From: Deltaproteobacteria bacterium UBA6601
GTDB taxonomy: Bacteria > Myxococcota_A > UBA796 > UBA9615
Length of the DNA: 24,637 nt
NCBI GenBank assembly: GCA_002433485.1
Contig: DJIF01000046.1
Location: 1-24,637, forward strand
Direction of reading: 5' to 3'
Shown: piece by piece, positions 14,713-22,698 of the stretch
How positions within the stretch are numbered: position 1 is the stretch's first letter
How the letters are laid out: each line of letters begins with the position of its first letter
Position numbers and translations under genes: made by a program
The notes under the pieces: model-generated
Told to the model about the DNA's origin: nothing
The model's database searches: none
Seen by the model: only the letters and a program-made list of their open reading frames with translations

Positions 14713-16731
14713 ATGCTGCAGCTCCAAGGCGTCACCGTACAGTTGGGCGATCGGGTGTTGATGGATCGAGTCGACCTGCGCCTTGGGCCCAAAGAGCGCA
14801 TCGCCCTGGTGGGCCGCAACGGCGCAGGCAAGTCGACCCTGATGAAGAGCGCAGTGGGGATGATCCCCCACGATGGTGGCGATGTCTCGCTCGGCCGTGG
14901 TGAGGATGTCGCTTACCTTAAGCAGGAGCACCTGGTCAGCGGTGATCGCAGCCTTTGGGATGAGGTGCACAGTGTGCTTGAGCCTATTTTGGCTATGGAG
15001 CGCAAGGCTGCCGACCTGTTCGCCCGGGCCGCTGAACCTGGACTGGCCGAACCGGAGCGTGCCGAGTTGCTCGAGCGGGCCAGTGAGCTGCACGATCGCT
15101 TTCAGGTCGCCGAGGGATATGCAGCAGATGCTCGCTGCGGTCGGGTCCTGTCTGGACTTGGCTTCTCCCGCGAGGAGTGGGACAAGCCTGCCGCTTCGTT
15201 TTCTGGTGGCAAGCAGGTGACCATAGGTCTGGCGCGCTTGCTGCTCTCGCGGCCCTCCTACCTGCTCCTTGATGAGCCTACCAACCACCTGGATATTGAG
15301 ACCCGAACCTGGTTGCTCCATGAGCTTAAGGTTTATCCCGGAGGCATCCTTCTGATCTCTCACGATCGGGACTTTCTCGACCGACTGGTGACCCGCACCA
15401 TTGAGATCGAAGGCGGAGGGTTGACCAGCTATAGCGGTGGCTACACCTCTTATCGGCGGCAGCGTGCCGACCGAGTTGCTCAGCTTTTGGCCAGGGCCGA
15501 GGCCCAGGCCGAGGAACGCGCCCGGATGGAAGCCTTCATTCGCCGCTTTCGCGCCAAGGCCACCAAGGCGGCGCAGGTCCAATCCCGCATTAAGATGCTC
15601 GCAAAGATGGAGCCCATTGTGGTTCCCCATCAACAACAAACAGTGCGCTTGCGCTTTCCCGACCCACCACCGGCACCAAGTCCCATGCTTGAGCTCCGTG
15701 CGGTGGGCAAGCGATACGGTGATCTTGAGGTGCTCTCCGAGCTCAACCTGTCGGTCTATTCTGGAGAGCGGATCCTGTTGGTCGGCGCCAATGGTGCGGG
15801 AAAGTCTACTCTGCTGAAGCTAATCGGCGGGATTGAGTCGGCTGATGCTGGGTCAGTGCAGGTAATGGGTGGAACCCGACAGGCCTGGTTCGCCCAGGAT
15901 CAGGCTCGCGAGCTGCCCGGCGCAAACAGTGTGCTCCAGGCCACCCAGGCTGCCGATCGATTGTTGAGTGAGGCGCGCTGCAGAGCGCTACTCGGGGCGC
16001 TGTTGTTTCAGGGGGATGACGTGCACAAATTGTGTTCGGTGCTCAGCGGCGGGGAGAAGAGTCGCGTTGCTTTGGGCCGGGTGCTGCTGGCTCGTGCCAA
16101 CATGCTGCTGCTTGATGAGCCCACCAACCACCTGGACATCGAGTCAAAGGATATCCTTGCTGAGGCTTTGGAGCACTTTAGCGGGACGCTTTTGTTTGTT
16201 TCCCATGATCGTGAGTTCGCCAATCGCCTCGCCACTTCGGTGTGGGAAGTGGGGCAGGGGACTGTGGTTGAGCATCGCGGTGATCTGGACGCCTTCCTGT
16301 GGCAGAAGGCCATTGCCGCAGGAGTCGTCAAGCGCCGAGGCCCTGGCGAGCCAGCTCCGGATGCCTGGCTGCTCGGTGGCCTGCCAGAGGTCGAACGTGG
16401 CGGCTCTGGGATTGATCTGGGCGCTACAGAGGCTGATGTTGAGTCGGCCTCTCCGGAACTCAGCTGGAAGGAGCGGAAACGCCTGGCCTCTTTGCGTAGG
16501 CGGCAACGCCGTGAAGCCGATGAGCTGATGGAGCGGTTGGAGGAACTTGAGGGCAGGATCGCTGGCCTCGATGCCCAGATGGCCGACTCGGCCCATGCGT
16601 CCGATTGGGACCAGCTGCAGAGCTGGAGTGACGAGAGGGCTACATTAGAGCAGCAGCGGGCGGCTGATTGGCAGCGCTGGGAAACGCTGGAGACGGAGCT
16701 CTCTGCCGAGGACGACCAGCAGGACGGTTGA
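14713..16731 (+). CDS. ABC-F family ATPase (Uup-like)
   Basis: 672 residues from the ATG at 14713, which has GGAG at 14704-14707; a GTG at 14650 would only add a non-conserved leader. There are two ATPase domains and no membrane segments. Walker A motifs are at 34-42 (GRNGAGKST) and 358-366 (GANGAGKST), signatures at SFSGGKQ (162-168) and LSGGEKS (444-450), and both Walker B regions read LLLDEPTNHLDIE. Between them, residues about 255-305 form the charged helical linker diagnostic of ABC-F proteins. The tail (about 584-665) is a charged coiled coil as in Uup. ABC-F proteins act on the ribosome, relieving stalls or protecting from antibiotics; Uup types are also linked to ribosome or DNA maintenance. 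Which role applies here is not determinable. It is divergent from the FadR-type regulator. Confidence 0.92.
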   Translation: MLQLQGVTVQLGDRVLMDRVDLRLGPKERIALVGRNGAGKSTLMKSAVGMIPHDGGDVSLGRGEDVAYLKQEHLVSGDRSLWDEVHSVLEPILAMERKAADLFARAAEPGLAEPERAELLERASELHDRFQVAEGYAADARCGRVLSGLGFSREEWDKPAASFSGGKQVTIGLARLLLSRPSYLLLDEPTNHLDIETRTWLLHELKVYPGGILLISHDRDFLDRLVTRTIEIEGGGLTSYSGGYTSYRRQRADRVAQLLARAEAQAEERARMEAFIRRFRAKATKAAQVQSRIKMLAKMEPIVVPHQQQTVRLRFPDPPPAPSPMLELRAVGKRYGDLEVLSELNLSVYSGERILLVGANGAGKSTLLKLIGGIESADAGSVQVMGGTRQAWFAQDQARELPGANSVLQATQAADRLLSEARCRALLGALLFQGDDVHKLCSVLSGGEKSRVALGRVLLARANMLLLDEPTNHLDIESKDILAEALEHFSGTLLFVSHDREFANRLATSVWEVGQGTVVEHRGDLDAFLWQKAIAAGVVKRRGPGEPAPDAWLLGGLPEVERGGSGIDLGATEADVESASPELSWKERKRLASLRRRQRREADELMERLEELEGRIAGLDAQMADSAHASDWDQLQSWSDERATLEQQRAADWQRWETLETELSAEDDQQDG

Positions 16732-16739
16732 AGAACTCT

Positions 16740-16754
16740 GGCCTTCTTCAGGCC
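16740..16754 (+). terminator. Weak hairpin after the ABC-F gene
   Basis: GGCCT-TCTTC-AGGCC forms a 5-bp GC-rich stem 8 nt after the stop codon. There is no following T-run, so it is at best a partial or Rho-assisted terminator or an RNA-stabilising hairpin. Confidence 0.2.
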
Positions 16755-16816
16755 GGATACTGGCCGAGCGAGCGTAGATGAACGTCAAGGGCAGCCTGCC
16801 CTGAGGAGCTGAGATC

Positions 16817-17347
16817 ATGGTACGAGCGTTTGTTGTTTGCCTTTGCAGTTGGCTGACCCTGAGCAGCCTTAGCGCTTGTGGCGGTGCTGGCAGCAGTGGT
16901 CTGGAACCCGAGGGCCACTCTGATCTGCTCCTCAACGAGCTGATGGCCTCGAACGACACGGTGATTGTTGATGAGTTAGGGGAGTTCGACGACTGGTTGG
17001 AGCTCGTAAACCGGGGCGAAGAGACCATTGAGCTTGGGGGTTGGGCGCTCAGTGGCGGGTCTCGATCTGCCGCGCAGCCCTTTGTGCTCGCTGCGGGCAC
17101 CGAACTTGCCGCGGGCGCTTATCTGGTCATCTGGGCCGACGATGATGTGGACCAGGGAGCGCTGCACACGGACTTTAAGCTGTCCAAAGAGGGTGAGACT
17201 TTGGCCTTGTATCGCCCCGATGGCAGCGTTGCCGACAGTGTTACCTTTCCGGCTCAACAGACCGACATGAGCTGGGCGCGTCAGCCTGATGGTAGTGGCG
17301 AATGGAGTCAGGCCAGCAGCCCCAGCCCGGCCGCCGCTAACCCCTGA
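16817..17347 (+). CDS. Lamin-tail-domain (LTD) lipoprotein
   Basis: 176 residues. The ATG at 16817 is preceded by GAGGAG at 16803-16808. A signal peptide ends in a lipobox LSAC with Cys21, so the product should be a lipoprotein. The rest matches a lamin tail domain: LLLNELMASND near residue 37, then EFDDWLELVNRGEE, LGGWALS, YLVIWADDD, DFKLSKEGETLALY and, near the end, SWARQPDGSGEW. LTDs are immunoglobulin-like modules found on many secreted bacterial proteins, often next to nucleases or calcium-binding parts, and are thought to mediate attachment; here the domain stands alone on an anchor. It follows the ABC-F gene by 85 nt and may be transcribed from it, but a functional link is unlikely. 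Confidence 0.88.
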   Translation: MVRAFVVCLCSWLTLSSLSACGGAGSSGLEPEGHSDLLLNELMASNDTVIVDELGEFDDWLELVNRGEETIELGGWALSGGSRSAAQPFVLAAGTELAAGAYLVIWADDDVDQGALHTDFKLSKEGETLALYRPDGSVADSVTFPAQQTDMSWARQPDGSGEWSQASSPSPAAANP

Positions 17348-17370
17348 GACGCTTGCTCAGAGGCGTTCAG
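17344..17370. terminator. Hairpin between convergent genes
   Basis: CTGA-(G)-ACGC at 17344-17352 can pair with GCGT-TCAG at 17363-17370, giving 8 bp with one bulged G. It fills the 24-nt gap between the LTD lipoprotein gene and the convergent lipoprotein gene and could act as a bidirectional stop. There is no clear T-run on either strand. Confidence 0.3.
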
Positions 17371-17371
17371 T

Positions 17372-18475
17372 CTAGCTTCCAGTGAGCTCGATGAAGCTCT
17401 CCTCGTTTAGGGTGCGCTCTTCAATGTTGCTGAGCTCGCAGTCCACGGTAAAGACCTGGCCAGGCGGGGCGTCTCCCCAGGGGTCCAGGTTGATGGCTTT
17501 GATTCCACAAGCGCCGCCGATAGGGCTATCAAAGAGCAGCGCGAAGTCCCGTGAGAAGTGATGATGAGTCGGGTTGTAGATTAGCTTCCAGTAGCTCGTC
17601 TGCTCAAAGTCCTGGCCGTCCAGATTGCCGGCGGCGCGGATGAAGGCCGCTGGCTCGGTCGCCGCCGCGGACTCGCCCATGCGGATGTCCAGCTGGAGTT
17701 CGCCGCCATTGAATTGCAGGCTGTGACGCTGAAGTCGGTAGCCGGTCGGGTTGCAAGACAGGAAGTGGCGACCTTCATAGCAGCTCTGGGCGTCATCTGG
17801 ACAAAGGCTGAACTCAAGCCCAGTTCCCGACCAGGCCGATGGAGCGCTGCCGTCGGCGAGCAGCGGGGCCGGCGACTGGGAGCCAGTGGCCTCTAGTCTC
17901 AGTGTTCCCTTGAGCCACCATTCGCTACTTTTGCTGTCGGTCATGGGTTGCTCAAGGAGGTGGCTGTAAAAGGTGCTTTCCTGCCAGCCGCTGGTCGTGG
18001 TCTGGACATTTCCAGTGCCGTCCATAACTGCCTCTCCCTGACCCTCTGCCAGTTTTATGCAGACCGGCAGAGCCATGCTGCTCAGACCCTCCTCATGGGG
18101 TAGGCCATAGCTGCCAGGGATCAGCCGCAGTTGGGCCTTGAACGATGGTTCCTGCTCGAGACTGCGGCTTTCGTTGAACATTGCACAGTAGAGGGCAGCG
18201 GAGCTGACCTCGAGGGTCTGCTGCCAGTTGGTGTTGCCCACATAGCTGGAACTTTGTGGGCAGAACGGCCACAGTTCGGTTTCTGCACTGTCGTCGTCGT
18301 CTGAGGTGCTGTCGTCGTCGTCTGATGCACTGTCGTCGTCGTCTGAGGTGCTGTCGTCGTCGTCATGCGAACCATCGGGCCCATTGCTGCCGTTGCCGCA
18401 GGCGATAACGCCGGCAAGGGTGAGCAGCAGGAGCAGGGCCATGGGTTGAGGTTGCAAGTGGCTTGAGTCGGGCAT
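17372..18475 (-). CDS. DDDDS-linker lipoprotein of unknown fold
   Basis: 367 residues, ATG at 18475 with AGGAG upstream. The signal peptide ends in GVIAC (Cys26). Residues 38-64 form an acidic linker of four DDDDSxx heptads. The remaining 300 residues are soluble, rich in predicted beta structure and contain several Cys (for example in WPFCPQ, SLCPDDAQSC, FLSCNPTGY, GGACGIK and VDCELS), consistent with disulfides in an exported protein. I recognise no family. The gene starts 20 nt after the stop of the dikinase-like lipoprotein gene and is probably co-transcribed with it, so the two may work together at the cell surface. The linker type is shared with the LRR lipoproteins to the right. Confidence 0.8.
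   Translation of the reverse strand: MPDSSHLQPQPMALLLLLTLAGVIACGNGSNGPDGSHDDDDSTSDDDDSASDDDDSTSDDDDSAETELWPFCPQSSSYVGNTNWQQTLEVSSAALYCAMFNESRSLEQEPSFKAQLRLIPGSYGLPHEEGLSSMALPVCIKLAEGQGEAVMDGTGNVQTTTSGWQESTFYSHLLEQPMTDSKSSEWWLKGTLRLEATGSQSPAPLLADGSAPSAWSGTGLEFSLCPDDAQSCYEGRHFLSCNPTGYRLQRHSLQFNGGELQLDIRMGESAAATEPAAFIRAAGNLDGQDFEQTSYWKLIYNPTHHHFSRDFALLFDSPIGGACGIKAINLDPWGDAPPGQVFTVDCELSNIEERTLNEESFIELTGS
18284..18364 (-). repeat. 21-nt tandem repeat encoding DDDDSxx linker
   Basis: Four consecutive units of 21 nt encode the heptads DDDDS-TS, DDDDS-AS, DDDDS-TS and a final DDDDS-A. Unit length keeps the frame, so slippage would only lengthen or shorten the acidic spacer behind the lipidated Cys. 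Confidence 0.85.
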
Positions 18476-18495
18476 GGACGCTCCTGCGAAGAGGC

Positions 18496-20592
18496 TCAGG
18501 GGGTGGCCAGAAATGGGCGTACCTGCTTGACGACCATTCTGCCGTCTTCAAGGATCTTCCACTCGCTGTCCAGAAGCAGGGTTGTGTCTGGTGGCGCCGC
18601 TTCGTCCAGCGGGAAATCTTGCTGCAGGGTCCAGAGCTGCGCGCCAAGCTCGCGTAGTTGGGCGTCGTTGAGCACCTCGACTCCTGGCAGCACCACGCTG
18701 CTGGGCGACACCCGATCAATCTCCACCACAGCTCCATCCGTCACCCTCAGCAGCACCTTCTCGGGTACCAGACCGGGCTCAGCAGCGACCACATCCAGTT
18801 CTCCCGCCTGCGCGTTGACCAGCATCCTCTCATCGCTGGCCTGGGTAGGGTTGCCGGTAAATGCGACAAAGTTGGCTCGCTCGTTCTTGCTGCGGGTATT
18901 GATCAGCACCCCCATGGCAGCCAGCGAATGGTCGATCCCGTACCAGCTGCGTTCTTCGAAGGCCTCGATGTTCCACAGCGAGGCCCACACCTTCAGCAGG
19001 GCCCGCTGCAGACTGCGCTCCTCGGGCTGATCGCTATCACAGTGGCTGGGTCCCACTTCGTTGTCGTCCCGCTCGTCAGCCAGGCAGGCGCTGGTCGAGT
19101 CGTAGATGCCGGCCCCAGAGAATGCCAGCGCGTCTTCCGCGTTGCTGCTGCTGCGAAAGCGGAGCATCTGGCTGTCGGTGCCGAAGATGTCCCGGATGCG
19201 CGCATCCAGGGCGTCGATGAGCGGACTGCTGACAGAAGCAGCGCGAATCGCGGCGCGCAGGTCGGCCAGCCGCTGACGTCGCAGTGCACCGTCGTTGATG
19301 AAGTCCGGTTCGCTCAGCCAGGCCGAGACGGTGTCAGCAAAGCTGTAATCGGAAAGGCCGCTGCCGAGATCTACCTGCCATGAATTGTTCTCCATGAAGG
19401 TGGCGTAGTAGTGCATTGGAACCAGGAAGCCCTGCAGCTGAAGCTGGGCGTCGATGCGCTGATACAGGCTTGCCAGATTGCTTCCCTTGGAGCCGTAGCG
19501 GGTCATAGCTGCGGCGCGCTCTTCAGTAGTGCCGGTAGGGACTTCAAGGAGTCCTTCGAGTTCGGTCCATTGTAGCTGGGCGGGGGGGATGTCGAGCGGA
19601 TCCGGGCGTAGCTGCTGCCAGAACTCCTGGGCCTCTTCGGGGCTCGCTTCTTCGACGCTGAGGTCTTCCAGTCCGCACTCCAATCGGACCAGGCGCCCCT
19701 CCCATTGGGCGAGTTGCTGGTGAGGCTGGCGTACGAAGCAGTTAGGCGTACCCCTTGCGGCGCTGCGCACGTTGAGGTGGCTAAGCTCGCCTTGTCGGGT
19801 GCCGGTGACTGCTCCTGAAATGACCTGTTCAATGTCGGCAGGGGCTTCATCCAGAATGAGGATGTCTTCATAGCCGAAGTCGACCGCTGCGCTGGCCTTA
19901 GCCAGATCTTTGAGGTCAAATAGTCGCACGGTCCCATAGCCGACCCCCTGGGTATAGACTTCGTATTGGATGGAGTCGTCAGCTCCGACAACGGGAACTG
20001 CTCCGTCCCAGCTGGCGGTAGCGGCAGCCTGGTTGCTGGTCTTTGGCAGAAAGGCCAGTTCGCCGATCTTCAGACCTGCGGATAGTTCATGGTAGGTCCG
20101 CAGCACCTGTGCATAGCTCACTGTAGCCGCTTCATCGGCGGGGTCGTCGAGCACCGTGAAGGCGAAGCGAGGTTCCTGATCAACGTGCAACTGGACCAGG
20201 CTTCCTGCGGTGAATTCACGGTCGGGTGTGAGTACCAGTTGGTTGTACTCCCCCGGGCTGAGCAGTGGAAAACGCTCGTCGAAGACGTTGCTTAAAAGCT
20301 CGTAGTGCAAGGTGAACAGCCCGACGTTCATGAACAAGGCCGGTAGCCGAGCGTCGTCTCGGGCCGGACTCAGGTACTTGGTGAAGGCGATCTGGTCATG
20401 GGCAGCGGAGGGGCGGGCCAGCTGTTCCCATTGCTCCCAGCTCGATATCTGGTGACTGCAGGGTGGCGCTGTGAAGCCTTCGCCCTCTACCTCACAGGGT
20501 AGGTCGGCCGGTGGCTCGGGGCTGGGTGGGTCTGCGTCGTCGGCCGGACACCCAACGAGCAACCCGAGGCTGAGCAGAACCATGCTGCGCAT
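18496..20592 (-). CDS. Lipoprotein with phosphohistidine and PEP/pyruvate-dikinase ATP-binding domains (water-dikinase-like)
   Basis: 698 residues. The signal peptide ends in LLVGC (Cys15), followed by an acidic, Pro-rich spacer. Residues about 40-235 are an unassigned domain. Residues about 255-290 resemble the mobile phosphohistidine domain of PEP utilisers: GAVTGTRQGELSHLNVRS, with the presumptive catalytic His272. Residues about 362-694 match the PEP/pyruvate dikinase ATP-binding domain: YGSKGSNLASL (K369), RFRSSSNAED (479-488), NFVAFTGNP, and a C-terminal VVKQVRPF. No PEP/pyruvate TIM barrel is present. The order His domain then ATP domain is that of glucan water dikinases, not of PEP synthase. 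Phosphorylation of a glycan would be the analogy, but an ATP-using enzyme outside the cytoplasm is hard to explain. A second in-frame ATG lies 9 nt downstream. Confidence 0.85.
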   Translation of the reverse strand: MRSMVLLSLGLLVGCPADDADPPSPEPPADLPCEVEGEGFTAPPCSHQISSWEQWEQLARPSAAHDQIAFTKYLSPARDDARLPALFMNVGLFTLHYELLSNVFDERFPLLSPGEYNQLVLTPDREFTAGSLVQLHVDQEPRFAFTVLDDPADEAATVSYAQVLRTYHELSAGLKIGELAFLPKTSNQAAATASWDGAVPVVGADDSIQYEVYTQGVGYGTVRLFDLKDLAKASAAVDFGYEDILILDEAPADIEQVISGAVTGTRQGELSHLNVRSAARGTPNCFVRQPHQQLAQWEGRLVRLECGLEDLSVEEASPEEAQEFWQQLRPDPLDIPPAQLQWTELEGLLEVPTGTTEERAAAMTRYGSKGSNLASLYQRIDAQLQLQGFLVPMHYYATFMENNSWQVDLGSGLSDYSFADTVSAWLSEPDFINDGALRRQRLADLRAAIRAASVSSPLIDALDARIRDIFGTDSQMLRFRSSSNAEDALAFSGAGIYDSTSACLADERDDNEVGPSHCDSDQPEERSLQRALLKVWASLWNIEAFEERSWYGIDHSLAAMGVLINTRSKNERANFVAFTGNPTQASDERMLVNAQAGELDVVAAEPGLVPEKVLLRVTDGAVVEIDRVSPSSVVLPGVEVLNDAQLRELGAQLWTLQQDFPLDEAAPPDTTLLLDSEWKILEDGRMVVKQVRPFLATP

Positions 20593-20713
20593 GATCTCAG
20601 GATGACCGGGTTAGCGCCGTCATGCCAAGGAAGTCACCCAAGAATGCCCGCTTCAATTCGGGTTGTTCGATGCCCTGCCTGCTCCCCTGCGGTGGGCTGC
20701 TAAGCTGCACTGC
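20593..20713. promoter_or_regulatory. Divergent intergenic region before the LRR lipoprotein operon
   Basis: 121 nt between the start of the dikinase-like gene and the first LRR lipoprotein gene. It should contain both promoters, but I see no convincing -35/-10 pair or dyad. Confidence 0.3.
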
Positions 20714-21631
20714 ATGGCCGAACTGCCGTCCCCTGAATTGTCGGCCTCTGGCTTGCGCTTGCTGGTGCTGGTGGTGGTTCTTGTTGTGGGGCCCCTGCTG
20801 CAGCAGTCCTGCGCTGCCGCCGATGATCACGACAGCACGGCCGCCGATGATGACGACAGCGCCGCCGATGATGACGACAGCGCCGCCGATGATGACGACA
20901 GTGCCGCCGATGATGACGACAGTGCCGGGCAGTGCGAAGCCTGCCCGGGTGACTATGTCCTGAGCGCTACGTCTGACCTCAAGGCGCTTGTTTTCTGCAG
21001 CAGCGTCAGTGGGTCTTTGCGGTTTGAGGCTGACTTTGTCGCGCCCGCCGCTGCCCTGACCTGTCTCGCTTCCATAGGTGAAGATCTAACCGTCGAGGGG
21101 GCAAGTCAGCTGACTTCCCTGGACCTGCTGGTGACGCTGCGCAGCGTGGGAGATGATCTGGTGATTGAGGATAATGACCGGTTGGAGGACCTCGATGGGT
21201 TGCTGGGGCTAGAGAGCATCGGGGGAGATCTTCGCATCGAGGACAACAACGCCCTGCGCTCGGTTCAGGGCTTGGCCCAGCTGGAGTCGGTGGGGGACGA
21301 TATGTACCTTTGGGACAATGATGTCTTGGCGGATGCTGATGGCCTCCAGCATCTGGTCAGCGTAGGCGGGGGGCTGTTTGTGGCGGCCAACGATGGGCTG
21401 CTTGACCTGGACGGTTTCTCGGGCCTGCTGCGCATCGGTGCTGACCTGACCATTCGGTCCAATCAGATGTTGTCCAGCGTCAGCGGTTTTCTGGGCGTGC
21501 AGGACTTTGCTGGCGCGCTGATGATTACCGATAACCAGGCGCTGTGCCAGGAGCGCGTAGCTGAGCTGGCGGCGCACCTGGGGGTGACCGACTCGGCTGT
21601 TCTGTTCGGGAATGACGGGGCCTGCCCCTGA
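20714..21631 (+). CDS. Receptor-L/LRR-like lipoprotein 1 (about 7 repeats)
   Basis: 305 residues from the ATG at 20714; the frame extends to a TTG at 20663, but that start has no ribosome binding site and would add residues ahead of the signal peptide. A hydrophobic segment ends in LLQQSC (Cys33, a loose lipobox). Residues 37-71 are five DDDDS-type heptads, the first being DDHDSTA. An N-terminal Cys-containing region (74-117) is followed by about seven 24-residue repeats of the type GLxxLxSVGGDLxIxDNxxLxxLD, similar to the receptor L domain/leucine-rich solenoids. A 28-residue cap closes the protein, starting CQ and ending N-x-G-x-CP. It is likely a surface solenoid for binding a partner or ligand. 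The stop overlaps the next ATG by one base (TGATG). Confidence 0.85.
   Translation: MAELPSPELSASGLRLLVLVVVLVVGPLLQQSCAAADDHDSTAADDDDSAADDDDSAADDDDSAADDDDSAGQCEACPGDYVLSATSDLKALVFCSSVSGSLRFEADFVAPAAALTCLASIGEDLTVEGASQLTSLDLLVTLRSVGDDLVIEDNDRLEDLDGLLGLESIGGDLRIEDNNALRSVQGLAQLESVGDDMYLWDNDVLADADGLQHLVSVGGGLFVAANDGLLDLDGFSGLLRIGADLTIRSNQMLSSVSGFLGVQDFAGALMITDNQALCQERVAELAAHLGVTDSAVLFGNDGACP
20822..20926 (+). repeat. 21-nt tandem repeat encoding DDDDSAA linker
   Basis: Five units; the last four are almost identical at the nucleotide level (GCCGCC followed by GATGATGACGACAGC or AGT), pointing to recent slippage-driven expansion. The first is diverged (DDHDSTA). Confidence 0.9.
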
Positions 21632-22698
21632 TGATTTTGCGTGGTCTTAGCCCGGCGCTGTGTTGGCTGGTGTTGCTTGCCGCTTGTCAGGGAGGTGGTA
21701 TTTCCGCTGATGACGATGACTCATGGGGGACGGATGATGACGACTCCTCAGCGGTCGACGACGATGACTCAGCCGAGCTCTGTGTCCCCTGCGATGGAGA
21801 CCTCGACTACGGTGCTGGTGACGACTTTGGAGCGCTGCTGCGCTGTCAGTCTCTGACCGGCGATCTGAGCTTCCGTGACGCGGGCGCCACTCTGGTCAGC
21901 TTGCCAGTACTCAGCTGTCTTGAGCGTGTTGATGGGGACCTTCGGATTCGCGGCAATGAAGGTTTGCAGTCGCTGGCAGGCTTGGAGTCACTGACCACCG
22001 TGGGCGGCGACCTCAACATCTCCTTCAATGCCAGCCTTGTCGATCTGTCGGGTTTGCGCAGGCTGCAGTGGATCTCTGGAGGTCTGTTTGTCTCTGCCAA
22101 TCCTCAACTAAGCGCGCTCCACCTGGACTCTCTCGCTGAGGTTGGTGCGGACCTCAGCCTTACCCGCAACGGTAGCTTGGTCTCGTTGGCCGGCCTTGAC
22201 AGCCTCATGAGTGTGGGTGGCGACATTCGCATCTCTGAGAACAATGTTTTGACCTCCTTGTCTGCGTTGGGAGGACTCATCGTTGCCCCTGAGGACCTAT
22301 CCGTGCAGGACAATGTGGCGTTAACGTCTCTTGAAGGTCTGCAGAACCTGAGTTCGGTCGGGAGGGATCTGGATGTCTCGGGTAATGCAGCTCTTGTTGA
22401 TCTCTCGGGCCTTAGCGCTGTCGCTCGGGTAGGGGGAGACATGCGCTTTATGAGCAACCCGCTGCTGGAGCACCTTGACGGGATGGAAATGCTGGCTGAA
22501 GTGGTGAGCACCTTGACTGTTTCGAGCAGCGAATCATTGACTAGAGTCGATGGATTGCTCTCCATCACTGCCAGTCTGGAGGGACTCAGAATTCACAGCA
22601 ATTCGGCTCTGTGTCAGAGCCACGCCGAGGCCATCGCCGAGCAACTCAATGTGCAACTGGAAGTCTCGGTTTACGACAATCTGGGAGGCTGCCCATGA
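21631..22698 (+). CDS. Receptor-L/LRR-like lipoprotein 2 (about 10 repeats)
   Basis: 355 residues. The ATG overlaps the previous stop by one base. The lipobox is LAAC (Cys19), followed by a shorter acidic linker (residues 27-48) with three DDDDS units of uneven spacing. The N-terminal region has CVPCDGDLDY and two later Cys, like lipoprotein 1. About ten repeats of 24 residues follow (for example GLESLTTVGGDLNISFNASL), then the 28-residue cap starting CQSHAEA and ending NLGGCP. It is a clear paralogue of its neighbours with a different repeat number. Predicted as an outer-membrane-anchored solenoid; ligand unknown. Its stop overlaps the next start by 4 nt (ATGA), so the three are translated as a coupled set. 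Confidence 0.87.
   Translation: MILRGLSPALCWLVLLAACQGGGISADDDDSWGTDDDDSSAVDDDDSAELCVPCDGDLDYGAGDDFGALLRCQSLTGDLSFRDAGATLVSLPVLSCLERVDGDLRIRGNEGLQSLAGLESLTTVGGDLNISFNASLVDLSGLRRLQWISGGLFVSANPQLSALHLDSLAEVGADLSLTRNGSLVSLAGLDSLMSVGGDIRISENNVLTSLSALGGLIVAPEDLSVQDNVALTSLEGLQNLSSVGRDLDVSGNAALVDLSGLSAVARVGGDMRFMSNPLLEHLDGMEMLAEVVSTLTVSSSESLTRVDGLLSITASLEGLRIHSNSALCQSHAEAIAEQLNVQLEVSVYDNLGGCP
21709..21774 (+). repeat. Short repeat encoding acidic DDDDS linker
   Basis: Three DDDDS units with spacings of 8 and 8 residues between the starts of the Asp runs; more diverged than in the first gene of the operon. Confidence 0.7.

Noticed and set aside
14668..15639. A 323-codon minus-strand frame inside the ABC-F gene
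   Set aside because: It is antisense to Walker A, signature and Walker B motifs and shows no family features; long antisense frames are common at this GC content.
20822..20926. Regular 21-nt repeats considered as a CRISPR-like or regulatory array
   Set aside because: The repeats are contiguous without spacers and encode the acidic linker in frame within a lipoprotein.
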